Positions 34,143-45,345 of a stretch of 64,000 bases of DNA are shown here, one piece after another (the first letter of the stretch is position 1; each line of letters opens with the position of its first letter). A program made the position numbers and the translations under genes. The notes under the pieces were generated by a model that searched no databases, was not told the DNA's origin, and saw only the letters and a program-made list of their open reading frames with translations. Source of the stretch: Aplectana chamaeleonis (taxonomy: Eukaryota > Nematoda > Chromadorea > Rhabditida > Cosmocercidae); the NCBI GenBank assembly GCA_029168955.1, contig JAPDOI010000022.1, positions 1,116,001-1,180,000 of the forward strand, in the 5' to 3' direction.

Positions 34143-34849
34143 ATTATGATAAGTGTTGAAATTTAGGGATATTGCAACACATCCACTCTGAGTAGTTTGC
34201 AATAAACTGCAATTTAATATGAACATGGATGGACCTAATAGTGAATATCGCTTTACATGGCGGCTGCGGCTTTTTGATTGGCTGCATTTCTTTGTGTGTT
34301 GAAGGAAACTGAATTATAAAGTTAATGATAGATGCTTGCGTTGCTTCGTATTTCCGCTATTAAGCATCAAAAACGCTACTCATCAAAAAAGATGCCATGG
34401 CGGAACACTCTGTACAGTTTCTGCTGACTCGAACTGCAGTGATTAACTACGTTGATAGTGGGGAAAACAGGACGGTTGTGACCGTGTAGGCCCTTTGTTG
34501 AAATGTAATTATATACATTTGAACAATGCAGCTACATAGACAAGTTTCTCTTATGTTTATTGATCACGGAAGTGAGAATCAAGCGTAGACCGGGACATAG
34601 CGATAAAAAGTAGCAGACGGAATCATGCGACCTCTAGACAAATATTGGTAGTTCAGGGGAAGGCGTCGGAACACATGAATTCACAGGCGCACGCAATTGC
34701 ATAAACAGGTAGATGCATTGACATTATAGTCATCGGTTCCAGGCTTTTAGCACTACTTCGGGTTTTTTTGTTCCTGACTACCCCACAACCTGTAATGGCT
34801 CCTAACTTTAGATACTGTCGCCTTTTAGATTATTCTCTAATTAGAATAA

Positions 34850-34984
34850 TGGTCTTGTGATCGGCTGTTGAAGCGTTGCGCCAAGTTTTTTGTTTGTTTT
34901 TGTAATCATTTCCATGTTTTTAACTTACTGCTTTGTAATTTTTGAGCACGCCGGCAACGGCGTAAAATAAATAAATAAATAAAT
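34850..34984 (+). repeat. LINE 3' tail with hairpin and AAAT units
   Basis: A T-rich segment ends with the hairpin CGCCGGCAACGGCG followed by TAAAATAAATAAATAAATA. The same plan (GCCC GAAA GGGC hairpin, then AAAT units) is at 50424-50595. This is the 3' end structure of CR1-like LINEs, which are often 5'-truncated on insertion. Family inferred from structure only. Confidence 0.55.
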
Positions 34985-35087
34985 ATCAATAGACATTAAC
35001 TGATGTATACATGCGCAAGTTGAATAATACGTCGTTTACGATTTACTGTCTCTGAAAATGTAGGAAATGTATAGTTCAGCTATCGGT

Positions 35088-37245
35088 CTGGGGTGGTAGT
35101 AATTGGGTGTGTTAAATGCGAGTTAACAGGAGTTAAATTCGCGTTAAACGCGAGTCTAACCACACCAGATTGTAATGATAACTCTTGATAGTTAAGAGAG
35201 AACTCGCTCTAGTTTCACTCTAACATCCCCCAGTGGTAGGCCTCTTATACACTTCCAGTGAAAACGCCTCGAAAAAGCGACAATTGTAACCTTTGTTACG
35301 AAAAATAGCCTTTTCAAAACGTTTTCAGGTCTGTTTTTTCTCTAAAATTCCGCCATGTGGCATCCTCGCGGTAAATTCGCGTTTAACATACTCTCGCAGA
35401 CAGCACGGAAATAGTGCTGAGATGCGAGAGGAACTGGCGGTTAACGAAAAACTCCTCCCGAGGAGTTTTTGGATGCGGTTATCAAGATACAGTAGGAACA
35501 GTTTTGGCCATCTATACTGAGGGCAAGTACGAGTTCAATTAATGCAGAGGGTTAAGGAAGTTTGATAGCACTGTTAGCGATTTTGATCCAAGACGTCACC
35601 CTATCTTTAAAACTGAAAGGTGTTCCAAGGGAGAGTCTTTTAACGACTTCCGCCAGGGAAACGGGCGATGAGGGATCAAAAACAAAGCAAGGATCATTGC
35701 TGAAACACGTTGGCCGTCTTCTTTGGTGGCACTAATCAATCCCTCCCAATCAGCTGTTAATTTTTTCGAGCGCCGACACTTCTCTCGCTTTTGTTTCTTT
35801 TCTTCCGGAATTCATTCGCTTTGCTATTATCAGGTTAGTTTCATTTTCATAATTCATTGCATAGCACAGGCTATGAGGAGTATGTAGTAAATTATTTGTT
35901 TGCTCGCGTTTCGAAGGGGTTTCCACAACTTTTTTAGTGCAAAAAGTGAAAATTTTCCAAGCCACTGATTTTCAAGTGATTTGATGCTTTAGTAATGTTT
36001 AATCAGCGTTAGTCGGGGCGTATCGGGCGAGTTTTGTGGGAAAGAAATGCGAACTTGTTTCTGAACCAACTAAATTTGTTCTCCTTTTCTGCAAGATTCT
36101 ATACTCCTCTTCATTGCCAGATCAGTGCCATCGTGGCCTCTTATTTTTTTTCGAGGGTCCGCGACGCAGTTGCTTTGGTGCATTGGTCGAGCCACTCGAA
36201 GTGTTTCCAAATTCTTACCTTGAAATATGTGTACAAAATCTTTCTTAAACGATGCGCATATGAGTGTGTAACAGTGTTTCTATATATTTTCAGCACTAAC
36301 TGCGGGCGGTAGATTAGTTTCATTTTGAGAAGACGGCAAACACTTCACAAATTCAACTGCATCAATGACCGAAACCACACCATTACCCCAATCTCGAACG
36401 CCACACTTGAGTTGCACACTTCCAAAAAAAAACAATATAATTCTTTTTCAAGAACGAAAATAGACTATCTAGTTTATCATCATTCTTATAGGTTTTTCAC
36501 TATCCATTTCAGTTTAATGCAGGACATTCTTTGAATTTATGCATTACTCGACGAGTTGCGGAATATCTTTTTCGCACCTAGCGTTACCTTTTCAAGAACA
36601 CCTCGTAAATAATTCATCCAGAAATTCTCAAATTTTCGTTCACTCGAAATTTCCTTTTGATAAATTTTTTGTTTTTCAAAAAAACTTTTGTTTGAAAATA
36701 TCAAAAAAAGTTAACAAAGTTACTACAAATGCAAACTTTGTCAGATCACACGCAATTGATTGATTGAGGCTAATGATTAATCTAACATGTCTTTCGAGAG
36801 TGGTCCTGAAAACTCACGGAGCTCACAAAAAATTACGAGAATTAAGATTTACAAGGAAAATTTAAAAAATTGCATTTTGATCGTGTTTCGAACAAGCAAA
36901 ATATTACGAAGTTCCCTTTGAAAGCTCTTCCTAATGAATAAAATAAATAGCATCACTTGTATAATCTTTCCGATCCCTCGTCTTTCCACCGTAAACGTCG
37001 TTCGTGTCCAAGTGTAGAAAATACTTATGCGGACGAAGGTCACGCATAATGTATGTGTAAGCAGAGAGCAGCTTTCGTTAAACCGGCAACAAACCGTGGC
37101 ACCTATTTCGCGGTTCGTAGCCGGCCAGGAGGTGGCGGTTAATACGTGTTAATTTGGCGGCTCTACTGCATTTAATTCGCGGTATGTTGGCGGCTTGGAG
37201 GTGGCGGTTTATTCGCGGTTAACACACCATTTACTACCACCCCTG
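35088..37245. mobile_element. Candidate 2.16-kb element with GGGGTGGTAGTAA ends
   Basis: GGGGTGGTAGTAATTGGGTGT at 35090 onward and the inverse of CACACCATTTACTACCACCCC ending at about 37243 pair over about 25 bp; the outermost bases are CTGGGG and CCCCTG. The sub-terminal zones contain GCGGTTAA/CGCGGTTTA-type repeats (35110-35170 and 37070-37225). The right flank (CGTTTAAA) and left flank (CTATCGGT) do not match, so no target duplication is seen. Interior AT-rich and non-coding. Confidence 0.4.
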
Positions 37246-37353
37246 CGTTTAAACCACGCACTGGGACCGCGTACTAACCACATAGGCATATTAAAGAGCG
37301 CCATGCAAAGACATGAAAAAGCACAAAAGATTGCAGTCCGGTCCACAAATCTA

Positions 37354-37890
37354 CAATACCCGCCCTAACTTACTCAAAAAAGCCGCAAAATTCGAGAAGT
37401 CGCGACTTTTGCGACTTCACGTCATAATAAGGCTCAATGTGACCCGTTCGGGGAGCTAGGGGCATATTTGAAATCAGCATCAAGAGCTCTTCATTTTGAG
37501 CACACACATTTCTTGACCTGCAAGCAAGGAATATATGGTTAACAGAAAAATCGATTGAACGAAAACACGTTCTCAGCTCAAACGGGATCAATCGACCTGG
37601 GACTTGGCCTACAACTTTACTTTCTGATCCTCTTTCAAATAAGGACTGCTGTAGCCCAATCCAGAAAAGTCGATTTTTCATCCCCTTCACATGTGACAAG
37701 TCTATTCTCTCTTCAAACGAAATCAGGTTAAGAAATGTGTGCGCTAAAATGAAGAGCTCTCGATGCTGATTCTAAATATGCCCTTAGCTCCACGAACGGG
37801 TCACTTTGAGCCGTTTAATGACGGAAAGTCGCAAAAGTCGCGATTTCTCGACTTTTACGTTTTTTTTTGAGTAAATTAGCGCGGGTATTG
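37354..37890. mobile_element. Foldback MITE with CAATACCCGC ends, TA duplication
   Basis: Starts CAATACCCGCCCTAACTTAC and ends GTAAATTAGCGCGGGTATTG, TA on both sides (37352-37353, 37891-37892). Arms of about 170 bp contain GTCGCGACTTTTGCGACTT. 537 bp. The terminal motif is close to that of 19923-20415 and 60986-61473, suggesting one TA-specific superfamily with different interiors. Confidence 0.78.
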
Positions 37891-37892
37891 TA

Positions 37893-39412
37893 TCTCACGA
37901 AATTATAAAAGAAAAATTTGCTACGTGCCAAACTACGCTTTAATCTTACAAGCACACGTAAAGTGAAAAAAGAACAAGGTAGAGACGGGCCATGTTGTCG
38001 AATGTATGAAATGTATTTGGTGGCAAGCGGTGAGCCTCAAATGTTTTGACTGGTAGAAACGGTTTAAAAATGTTGCATTCATAGCTATGCAGCTACTTAC
38101 ACAGTTATACCATCAAAAAGTCAAACGAGACTTTCCTGAGCATGCTTTGAAAAGAAGCTGTCCTGTACCCTTACAATTTCTTCAATAATTTCGCGCTCAG
38201 AAGGACACGAGGCTACCGTACCGAATTCCGAAGAAGAACAGGCGCAAGTTTTCTGAGACGACTCCTCAAACTGATTCTATGAACTAGTATTTGAAAACAA
38301 ACATCAGTGTGTCCAAAAACCGTATTGCTCAGGCGAATGTCTAGAGGAGTCCATCACGAGACAAGGAAAGGGGACATGTTACGTGTAAACTTCGTGTCAA
38401 AGCCGAATCGGGTGGCTCTTCCTTCCGAATGCACGACAGACAGCTGTCCGGTTTTTTTAGATCGAACAACTTTGACTAAGAATTATAAATTGAATTCGTT
38501 CATGGAGGGAGTTCATTTACATTTTAGTATGTCAGTTGCGATACATACACTTCAAGCTAAATGATTACGAGGTGAAGGAGCATTGAGTAAAACAGTTTTA
38601 TCAGAAATTGTTGGCGAAGAGTCGAGAAACTAGAGGAATAGAGCTTTCTCAGGTAGGATTCGCTAACTGTATGCCCCGAATCTTTGGTCGCGAAGATGTT
38701 TTCACGATGCGAGTCGCGGAAGGGGAACGTTATTTACCGATATTGGAACGGTTTCCTGCGGAAAAAAATCGGTCACCTCTCATATCGACTAGTCAGCCAG
38801 CCAGTTGAGCCTGTTTTCCACTCGGGTTTATGTCACGTTGCGACGTGGATTATCGCCACGAGACACATGACCATGTGTCCTCGGAGTAAGTCACCTTCAC
38901 GGCATGAGTGTCATTTCAGTTATTACACATATGATAGCACCGGTTCGAACCGGGAATCAAACGCCAAAAATGTAAAAATATTTTGCGTGTACTACAAATG
39001 TCGAGATATGTAATTTGTACAGTACCGAGCAGATTTTTTTTTGCAAAAACGGGGTTTGGTGCGCGCGCAAAGCGCCGCATCGCCCTGAGCTGTTTCGAAG
39101 CGGTTCGTTCTCAATTTCGAAGTCATGTCTGGATTGCGTTCAAGGAGTTCTGTTCAATAAAGTTATTCAAAATATCAGCTTTAACTCCTCAAATGTATAG
39201 AAGTTTGCTTGCTTGCACTTCAAAGGCATCGTACGCACTGGAGACCAATTACCGATTTTTGGGTCTGAATCATTGGTTAGCCCTGAGAACGCAGGTAGAT
39301 TTTGTTGGCTGACCACTGCATTATTGTGAAGATATGGAAGGTCGCATGCGCCGAATCTCGTCAAAGAGGGCCGGCCCTCCAACAGTCATCTGGCCCCAAA
39401 TAAGAAAAGAAG
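37893..39412. other. Non-coding, one R-family end at 39222
   Basis: Short open frames, none with a domain. A stretch starting CAAAGGCATCGTACGC (39222) matches the end of the MITE 8216-8754, but its other end is not seen. A 14-bp palindrome CCGGTTCGAACCGG lies at about 38940. Confidence 0.4.
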
Positions 39413-39414
39413 TA

Positions 39415-40128
39415 TTAGGTTGATGCAGAAGTCTCCGGACTTTTGACGACTTCTAAGAAAAAATCATTTATTTCAAAAACAAACAAGACTCACCTAACAA
39501 AATAATTTCCATCCTATTCAAGGATCCTTCGCCATCGATTGGGCAGATCATGAATTCTCTACGCGTACAACTCTGGCCGTTTCGAGTCGAAGTATTGTTC
39601 TAAGGACATTTTGACTTCGTCATTGTTCGTGAACTGTTTTCCGTCCTGGAAGTGCCACATCGAGCGAAACAGATTGTAGTCGGAAGGGGCAAAATCTGGG
39701 CTATATGGAGTGTGGGGAAGAACCTCCCAGCCCAGGTCCAGCAGTTTCTGTCGGTGTGGCAGAGAATTGTCGTGAAGAAGGCTAACAGTGTTCATCTCAG
39801 GGTGATTACCTGGGCTGAGAAGTCCTTCCTCACCCTCCATATAGCCCAGATCTCGTCCTTCCAACTACCATCTGCTCCGCTAGATGAAGCATTTCGTGGA
39901 TGAAAAACAATTGACGAACTAATACGAAGTCAAAATGGCCTTAGAAGAATACTTCGATTCGAAGCAGTCGGAGTTCTACGCGTCGGGAAATCATGAGCTG
40001 CCCAATCGGTAGCGAAGGGTCGTTGAATGGGATGGAGAATATTTTGTTGGGTGAGCCTTGCTTGTTTTTGGAATACATGTTTCTTATTCAAAGTCGTGGA
40101 AAGTCCGGAAACTTTTGTATCAACCCAA
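39415..40128. mobile_element. Foldback mariner: two inverted transposase 3' ends
   Basis: TA on both sides (39413-39414, 40129-40130). Left TTAGGTTGATGCAGAAGT and the inverse of the right end TTGGGTTGATACAAAAGT are mariner-type TIRs. The inverse similarity does not stop at the TIR: about 225 bp on each side encode the same transposase C-terminus, minus strand on the left and plus strand on the right (words EYFDSK and LPNRW in both). The element therefore has two 3' ends and no 5' end. Confidence 0.82.
39559..39864 (-). pseudogene. mariner transposase fragment, C-terminal catalytic half
   Basis: Contains LLHDN followed by SLPH and then PYSPDFAPSDYNLFRSM, the second and third catalytic Asp regions of a mariner transposase. 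About five residues are missing between them relative to the DD34D spacing. The N-terminal DNA-binding part and the first Asp are absent. It differs strongly from the copy at 4852-5864, so it is another mariner lineage. Non-functional. Confidence 0.85.
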
Positions 40129-40139
40129 TAGTATCAATT

Positions 40140-40830
40140 TTTGACGTGGAGTTTGAATATGCCCTTCGCAGAAGCCTAGAGTCACTCTGAAAAAAGTTAT
40201 AGGCGTTTTTTTCTGATTTTCGTACCTATTTTTCCCTCCAAAAAGCGCAATAATCTTAAGAAAACACCGGAGATGGACCTGAAAATGGTGTTTACGGTCC
40301 AAAACAACCCCTTTAGGCGAAGTTTGGGTGAGAGCACATTTTCCGAACTATCTGCAGACTGATGGCGTGCTGGACTTGCACGGATTTTCCCTTGGGCGTT
40401 TATTTCTACCAATTAGAGGGCTCTGGAGGCGTTTTAGAAAAATGTTTCAGATTTGACTTAAAAGTCGACCGGGGGGGGGGTTATTTGGGGTGCTGAATAC
40501 GAATTCAGCGTCCATTTGTCAATTTTCGAATTATTTAGGTACGCTTCGCCTCCTAAATAGCATGTTACGTACCGTGACCTACAGTAAACCTTGAACTTTT
40601 GAAAATCAAACCCCAGTTTCGTGTTCAGCACCCCAGATTACCCCTACATATCTGTTTTTAGCAAAATCCGGAAAGTTTCTTTAAAACACCCCAGAAATTC
40701 CATGTTGGTACCCTTACAGCGAAGCTTTAAAAAGCTCATAATTTCATTCAGAGTGAGTCTAGGCAGCTGCGATGGGCATATTCGGACCTTACGTCCGAAA
40801 ATGGCTCTAGAAAAGTACATTTCAGTTGAA
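40140..40830. repeat. BB repeat, large inverted pair
   Basis: GAATATGCCCTTCGCAG..CACTCTGAAAAAAGTTATAGGCG on the left (40154-40206) is mirrored on the right (about 40740-40800). Inner parts share GGGGTGCTGAAYACGAATTC and its inverse (40488, 40620). It looks like two BB copies facing each other. A G-run of nine is at about 40472. Confidence 0.6.
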
Positions 40831-41840
40831 ATGGTTACTATGACTTATAGTGGTTCCCTTGTTAGAAAATCTATAAGCGGGCCTCACAACTATATTCGGC
40901 CCATAAAATCCTGAGGAAATCAGGGGAAGACTATTCTCTTTAAAAATATGAAGAATAATTAACGTTCCGCTTTTAGATCGTCGCGAACAACCCAGTACTG
41001 CGGAAAACCATTTTGACTGACTTCTAGTAACTTCAGAACTTGATTATAAGATTCAATGCGTAGACACATGTGAATTACGGATGCTTGACAAGTTTTTGTC
41101 AGATTTCTTTTTTTTATGTTCGCTTTCACCAGTGAGCGTATGTACATATCTACCATGCTTACAGAGAGGAAATCGCTCTGAAGGACAGCGAAGGGTGAGA
41201 AGGCGGAAGAACTCGTATGTATAAAAGTAGACGAGGTCTATAAATAGAAGTGATAATAAACTACAAAAGCGGCACAATATTACGCGAAGGTGTCATTCCA
41301 TATGCAAGCAAGTTTTGAACGAGTTCGGTGCCCCCTTGCTAGGTACGTATGGCAACGCACGCTTTAACATTACAGTGTTCCGAGATCGCGTGATGATAGG
41401 CGTGATAAAACAATGGCATTTATGTACGTAGTCAATATCGGTGACTAATACAGTTCAGTGTACACCTTTTTGTGCTTCTCAAAGAATTTCCTTTCCCTCA
41501 AAAAGGTTGGGAATACTTCAGGCTGTAGAAATCGTCCTCTGAATTACACTATGATTACATGAAGAGATCTTCTACAAACAAATCCTGATCATCAGAAAGA
41601 TGGCCTTGATGATGGTGGGGTGAAGCATACAAATCTCATCTGAAAGCTCGAAATTGAGGAACAGACACTTTATTGAAGGGGAAAAATGTATCCGATTCCA
41701 TTTCACGTAGGTGGGCCTAGTGGTTGTAATATATAGCAAATAAGCATTGAAAAAAGACTCATATTTTGCAGAAAAGTCGCAAGAAAATCCCGTAGCATTC
41801 AACTCCCTTTCTTTGTGCCTATCTTACTGTGATATGTTCG
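40831..41840. other. Non-coding, nothing recognised
   Basis: AT-rich, no domain or repeat match. Confidence 0.35.
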
Positions 41841-41849
41841 ATGCACAAA

Positions 41850-42340
41850 GGCATCTAACACAGAGTCAACAATATAGTATATCCCATGCTGAATCCATTA
41901 AAGTTGTGTAGGAATTTGCAGAATTTATGTTCTCGATTTCTTACGAAAACCCGAACAGATTGTGACACCTAGCCTACTAGCCTTCTAATCCCTTTCAATA
42001 AAGTAGCTAGAGTACGGGATTACAGTAGTCATGGATCCTAGTGATACTTTGCGTTCCCCATTGAAGGCTGGCGCAAACTTGGCGCAAACCTGTGTTATAG
42101 CACATAGCGCCGGGTTTGCGCCAACCTTCAAAAGGGGACGCAATGTACCACTAGGATCCATGCCGACTGTAATTCCATACTCTGGCTACTTTATTAGAAG
42201 GGATTAGCAGGTTAGTAGACCAGGTGTCAGAAGCTGTTCGATTTTTTCGTTAGAAATAGAGAACATCAACTCTGAAAATTATTGTGCAATTTTTGTGGAT
42301 TCAGCGTGAGATATACTATATTGTAGAATCTGTGTTGGAT
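41850..42340. mobile_element. Foldback element X, copy 3, longest arms
   Basis: Centre at about 42098 (TGTGTTATAGCACAT). Arms of about 240 bp are inverse copies: ACAATATAGTATATCYCAYGC..., AATAAAGTAGC..., CATGGATCCTAGTG, GGTTGGCGCAAAC. The inner 60 bp are shared with copies at 16815-17015 and 33300-33495. No coding capacity. The transcript of either strand would form a long imperfect hairpin. Confidence 0.8.
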
Positions 42341-42960
42341 TGCATTTCTTATTAACCAAACCACTATCTCGGAAGCGGTACTTATGTAGTTGAGGAATCT
42401 TGATTCAAGTCGGAGGAGGTCTACAAAAGACCTATTTTCTCATTTTAAGCTAAGCAGAGTATTGCGAGTAGTAAGTAAGAAGTTAGGGAGGGTGTAGTTC
42501 CATACAGGTATATGAATATCTTCCATTGTCCGAACCTCTTCATTGAGAAAAAGGGCCAGCCGTTTTGAAGAGTCAGCTGTCGGCTTCACTTTTTTTTCAA
42601 ACAAAGGACCACCTACGAAGCTAAAACGGAGTTTTGGAAAACGGTCTTTCGGATGTTGTAGAGGAGATAGAGGGAATTAATTTACGATTTCCAAATTCCA
42701 TTCAGTCCTCACGGGTAGATCAAAAACGACCAAAAAAGGAAAGAAACCAAGACGCTGGCTTTTGAGGGTATAGCAGAAATGTGACCTATACAATGGCCTT
42801 GAAATCATCTGAAAGGTCCTGCAAAAAGTTTGAAGACAAAATCTAGCTAGGTTCTTGTGTTATGGCTTGTTTATTAACCCCTTGGACAATGCTCGTTGCA
42901 TGCAAACCACCGATCTTAGCAATGAGATACTCAGAAAAATGAAAACAAGTTACTTGTATA
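42341..42960. other. Non-coding, nothing recognised
   Basis: No repeat or gene evidence, except the last 30 bp, which carry an AAGTTACTTGTA word of the repeat that resumes at 43602. Confidence 0.35.
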
Positions 42961-43601
42961 CTGCCTTTATTCGGGAGTGCACAAGCCTCCCTTTTCACCC
43001 GCACACGCTGCTACAGTAATGCACCACTGCGGCGCTGTTTGTGACGAGCGCGTTCTCTCCCACCCCATATGGCAGGCATCGAATTTCGCATGACCTCCGT
43101 TCATTCGTCCGCATGACCGCCAATCATGCTCAGAGAAGGTGAGTTTTTAAATTTTTTTCGCCGTCTTATGTTGTTTCGGTGATAATTTCAATGTCGTCGT
43201 AATGGGATGCGGATAAATGACCCATAAATTTGAAACAGTAGATAAATGTTCGAAAAGAAAGATTTTTTTCGTAAAAAAAAAGAGAACTGATGTTTTCTCG
43301 ATTTTTGCTAGTGCGAAGAATTGTGTAAAGCTTCATTTACACCCTAACCTTTAGCCAACACGATGACATTTGAATTATCACTGAAAAAACTGAAAACGGC
43401 AAAGAAAAATTTGAAAAAAACATCGTTTCTGGGGATGATCGCTAATCATACGAATGACTGAACGGTGGTCATGCGAAAATCGATGCCTGCTACATGGGGT
43501 GGACGAGAACGGGCTCACCACAGACCGCGCCGCCGTGGTGCATTACTGTAGCAGCGTGTGCGGGTGAAAAGGGAGGCTTGTGCACTCCCGGATGAAGGCA
43601 G
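42961..43601. mobile_element. 640-bp palindromic MITE inserted in a TTACATGTAA repeat
   Basis: Arms of about 140 bp begin CTGCCTTYATYCGGGAGTGC and contain CACAAGCCTCCCTTTTCACC and CATGGGGTGG/ACCCCATATGG. The flanks on both sides (ACAAGTTACTTGTATA and ATATAACTTACTTGAATG) belong to the same AAGTTACTTG-rich repeat, so the MITE has split it. Interior AT-rich and non-coding. Confidence 0.72.
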
Positions 43602-44260
43602 GAAGGCAATATAAATATAACTTACTTGAATGTCTCAAATAACTTACAATTACATTACATGTAACATACATTTACATTACATATGAGTTACACTTATGTT
43701 GCATGTAACTTACATTTATATATTCACCGTGGGTGGCCATGACTACACGAGACGCAAGGAAAACGTCGCAAGCATCTCAGACCACACGCTAAGCGGAAAA
43801 CGCTTTGCGTGGCCTCCCATGCTACTGTGCTGTCAAGTACCTCAAACTTGGGTAATTGAACCAACAGCAGCCTCTGTCCTAAGCCTGACCCCTAGAGTGT
43901 GTCGTATACTCTCACAGAAAAGTCTTATTGACCGACTTAAGCTTTTGCGACTTATTATGTGCCATTTAAGTTACATGTAACATGTCGGAGACGCTCTGCA
44001 CGCAGTATCCTCTCAGAAATTCCAAACAAGTTACTTGTAACATATCTAAGCTGATATAAGCTACTTACGACTTATCTCAAGTCATTTAAGTTACATGTAA
44101 CATATCGGAGGCGCAACGCACGCAGTATACCGCCGATATGTTGCATGTAACTTCATTGACCTGAGATAAGTCGCAACTAACTTACATCAGCTTAGATATG
44201 TCACAAGTAACTTGTTGTCAGGCTTTTATGTTACAAATAACTTGAGAGGTACGGGTTATA
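43602..44260. repeat. TTACATGTAACTT-rich repeat
   Basis: Repeated, dispersed units of AAGTTACATGTAACAT in both orientations, separated by a GC-richer middle (43790-43920) with CAAGTACCTCAAACTTGGGT. The same words and the same middle occur inside the element 48643-50415 (49320-49460, 49580-49680). Palindromic units make it self-complementary. Confidence 0.65.
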
Positions 44261-44689
44261 AGCGGAGAAGGTTTACATCTATATTAGAGACTATGGAAAT
44301 TCCTAGGTTTCAACATTTGCTAGAATATCATGTGGGCGCTCTTACTCTTCTTCCACACATATCTTACAGAATAAGCGTCCTTAATTTGGAGAAACAGTTT
44401 AGGGGATTCGTTTTGATATATGGCGCTGGAAAAAAGGTTCGGACAACATTAAACCTTATGAACTACATAGTTCTTGATCAACGACCAATCTTTTCCAACA
44501 GAAATAGCTTTTGTAAACAGAAGTGGACTTTCCAAAACTACAAAATCCAATAAGCGACCTTAATATGTTGGCGCACGTCTTTATCACTCGAGGCAAGTGT
44601 TTTATTATCAACTCCAAAGTATTGAGTAGAACCGAACCTATATTTTGGAAACGCATCTTGCGAGGGAACTACTTCAGGCCAGCCCGTTC

Positions 44690-45345
44690 ATTCCGGATTA
44701 AATGTACATTTCTAGAGCCACTTTGGACGTAAAATTCGAGTATGCATTCGCAGCTTCTTGAAACCACTCTGGAAAAAGTTATAGGCGTGTTGTAAAACCT
44801 CGCGGCAAGGTAAAGGATTTTTACCCATCAGGGGATTTTTAGATGGGTTTGAGGAAGTTTTTCGGATTTGACTCAAAACTGATATGAAGGGGTAATCTAG
44901 GGTGCTGAACACGAATCCAGAGATCGTTTGTCACATTTCTGAGGTTTACTGTAGTTCGCGGTAGGTGATATGCCATTTAGGGGGCAGAGCATACCTTAGC
45001 ATTGCAAAAAACGACAAACGCTGTACAAATTCGTATTCAACACCCCGAATAACCCCCGCATATAAATTTTGAGTCAAATCTGAGACTTCGACCCAACTAC
45101 CGTATACCCACCGTAATCTACCGTAATCTGTCGAAAATCGACGAACGGACCACAGTATTTCAAATAACCCTCGAGAGCAAAGTTTGGGCCCTAAAATTTT
45201 TCGACATTCGGAACCCCATAAGGTGATTAGACCCACTACCGTCTTTGGGAGCTCAGAAATCGAAAAAAAGTTCGCCCAAACTCCCCAGAGGGGTAATTTG
45301 GAACGCTGAACACAAGTCCGAAATTCACTTTCAGTATTTTGTCAG
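44690..45345. repeat. BB repeats, several orientations
   Basis: Plus copy 44690-44930 (ACTCTGGAAAAAGTTATAGGC, GGGGTAATCTAGGGTGCTG), an inverse piece at 44985-45100 (AACACCCCGAATAACCCC) and another plus piece at 45285-45330 (GGGGTAATTTGGAACGCTG). The repeated TACCGTAATCTACCGTAATC words at 45110-45130 are local. Confidence 0.55.

Noticed and set aside
35088..37245. Firm call of a hAT-like element
   Set aside because: Ends pair over about 25 bp but no matching target duplication is present, so it is kept only as a low-confidence candidate.
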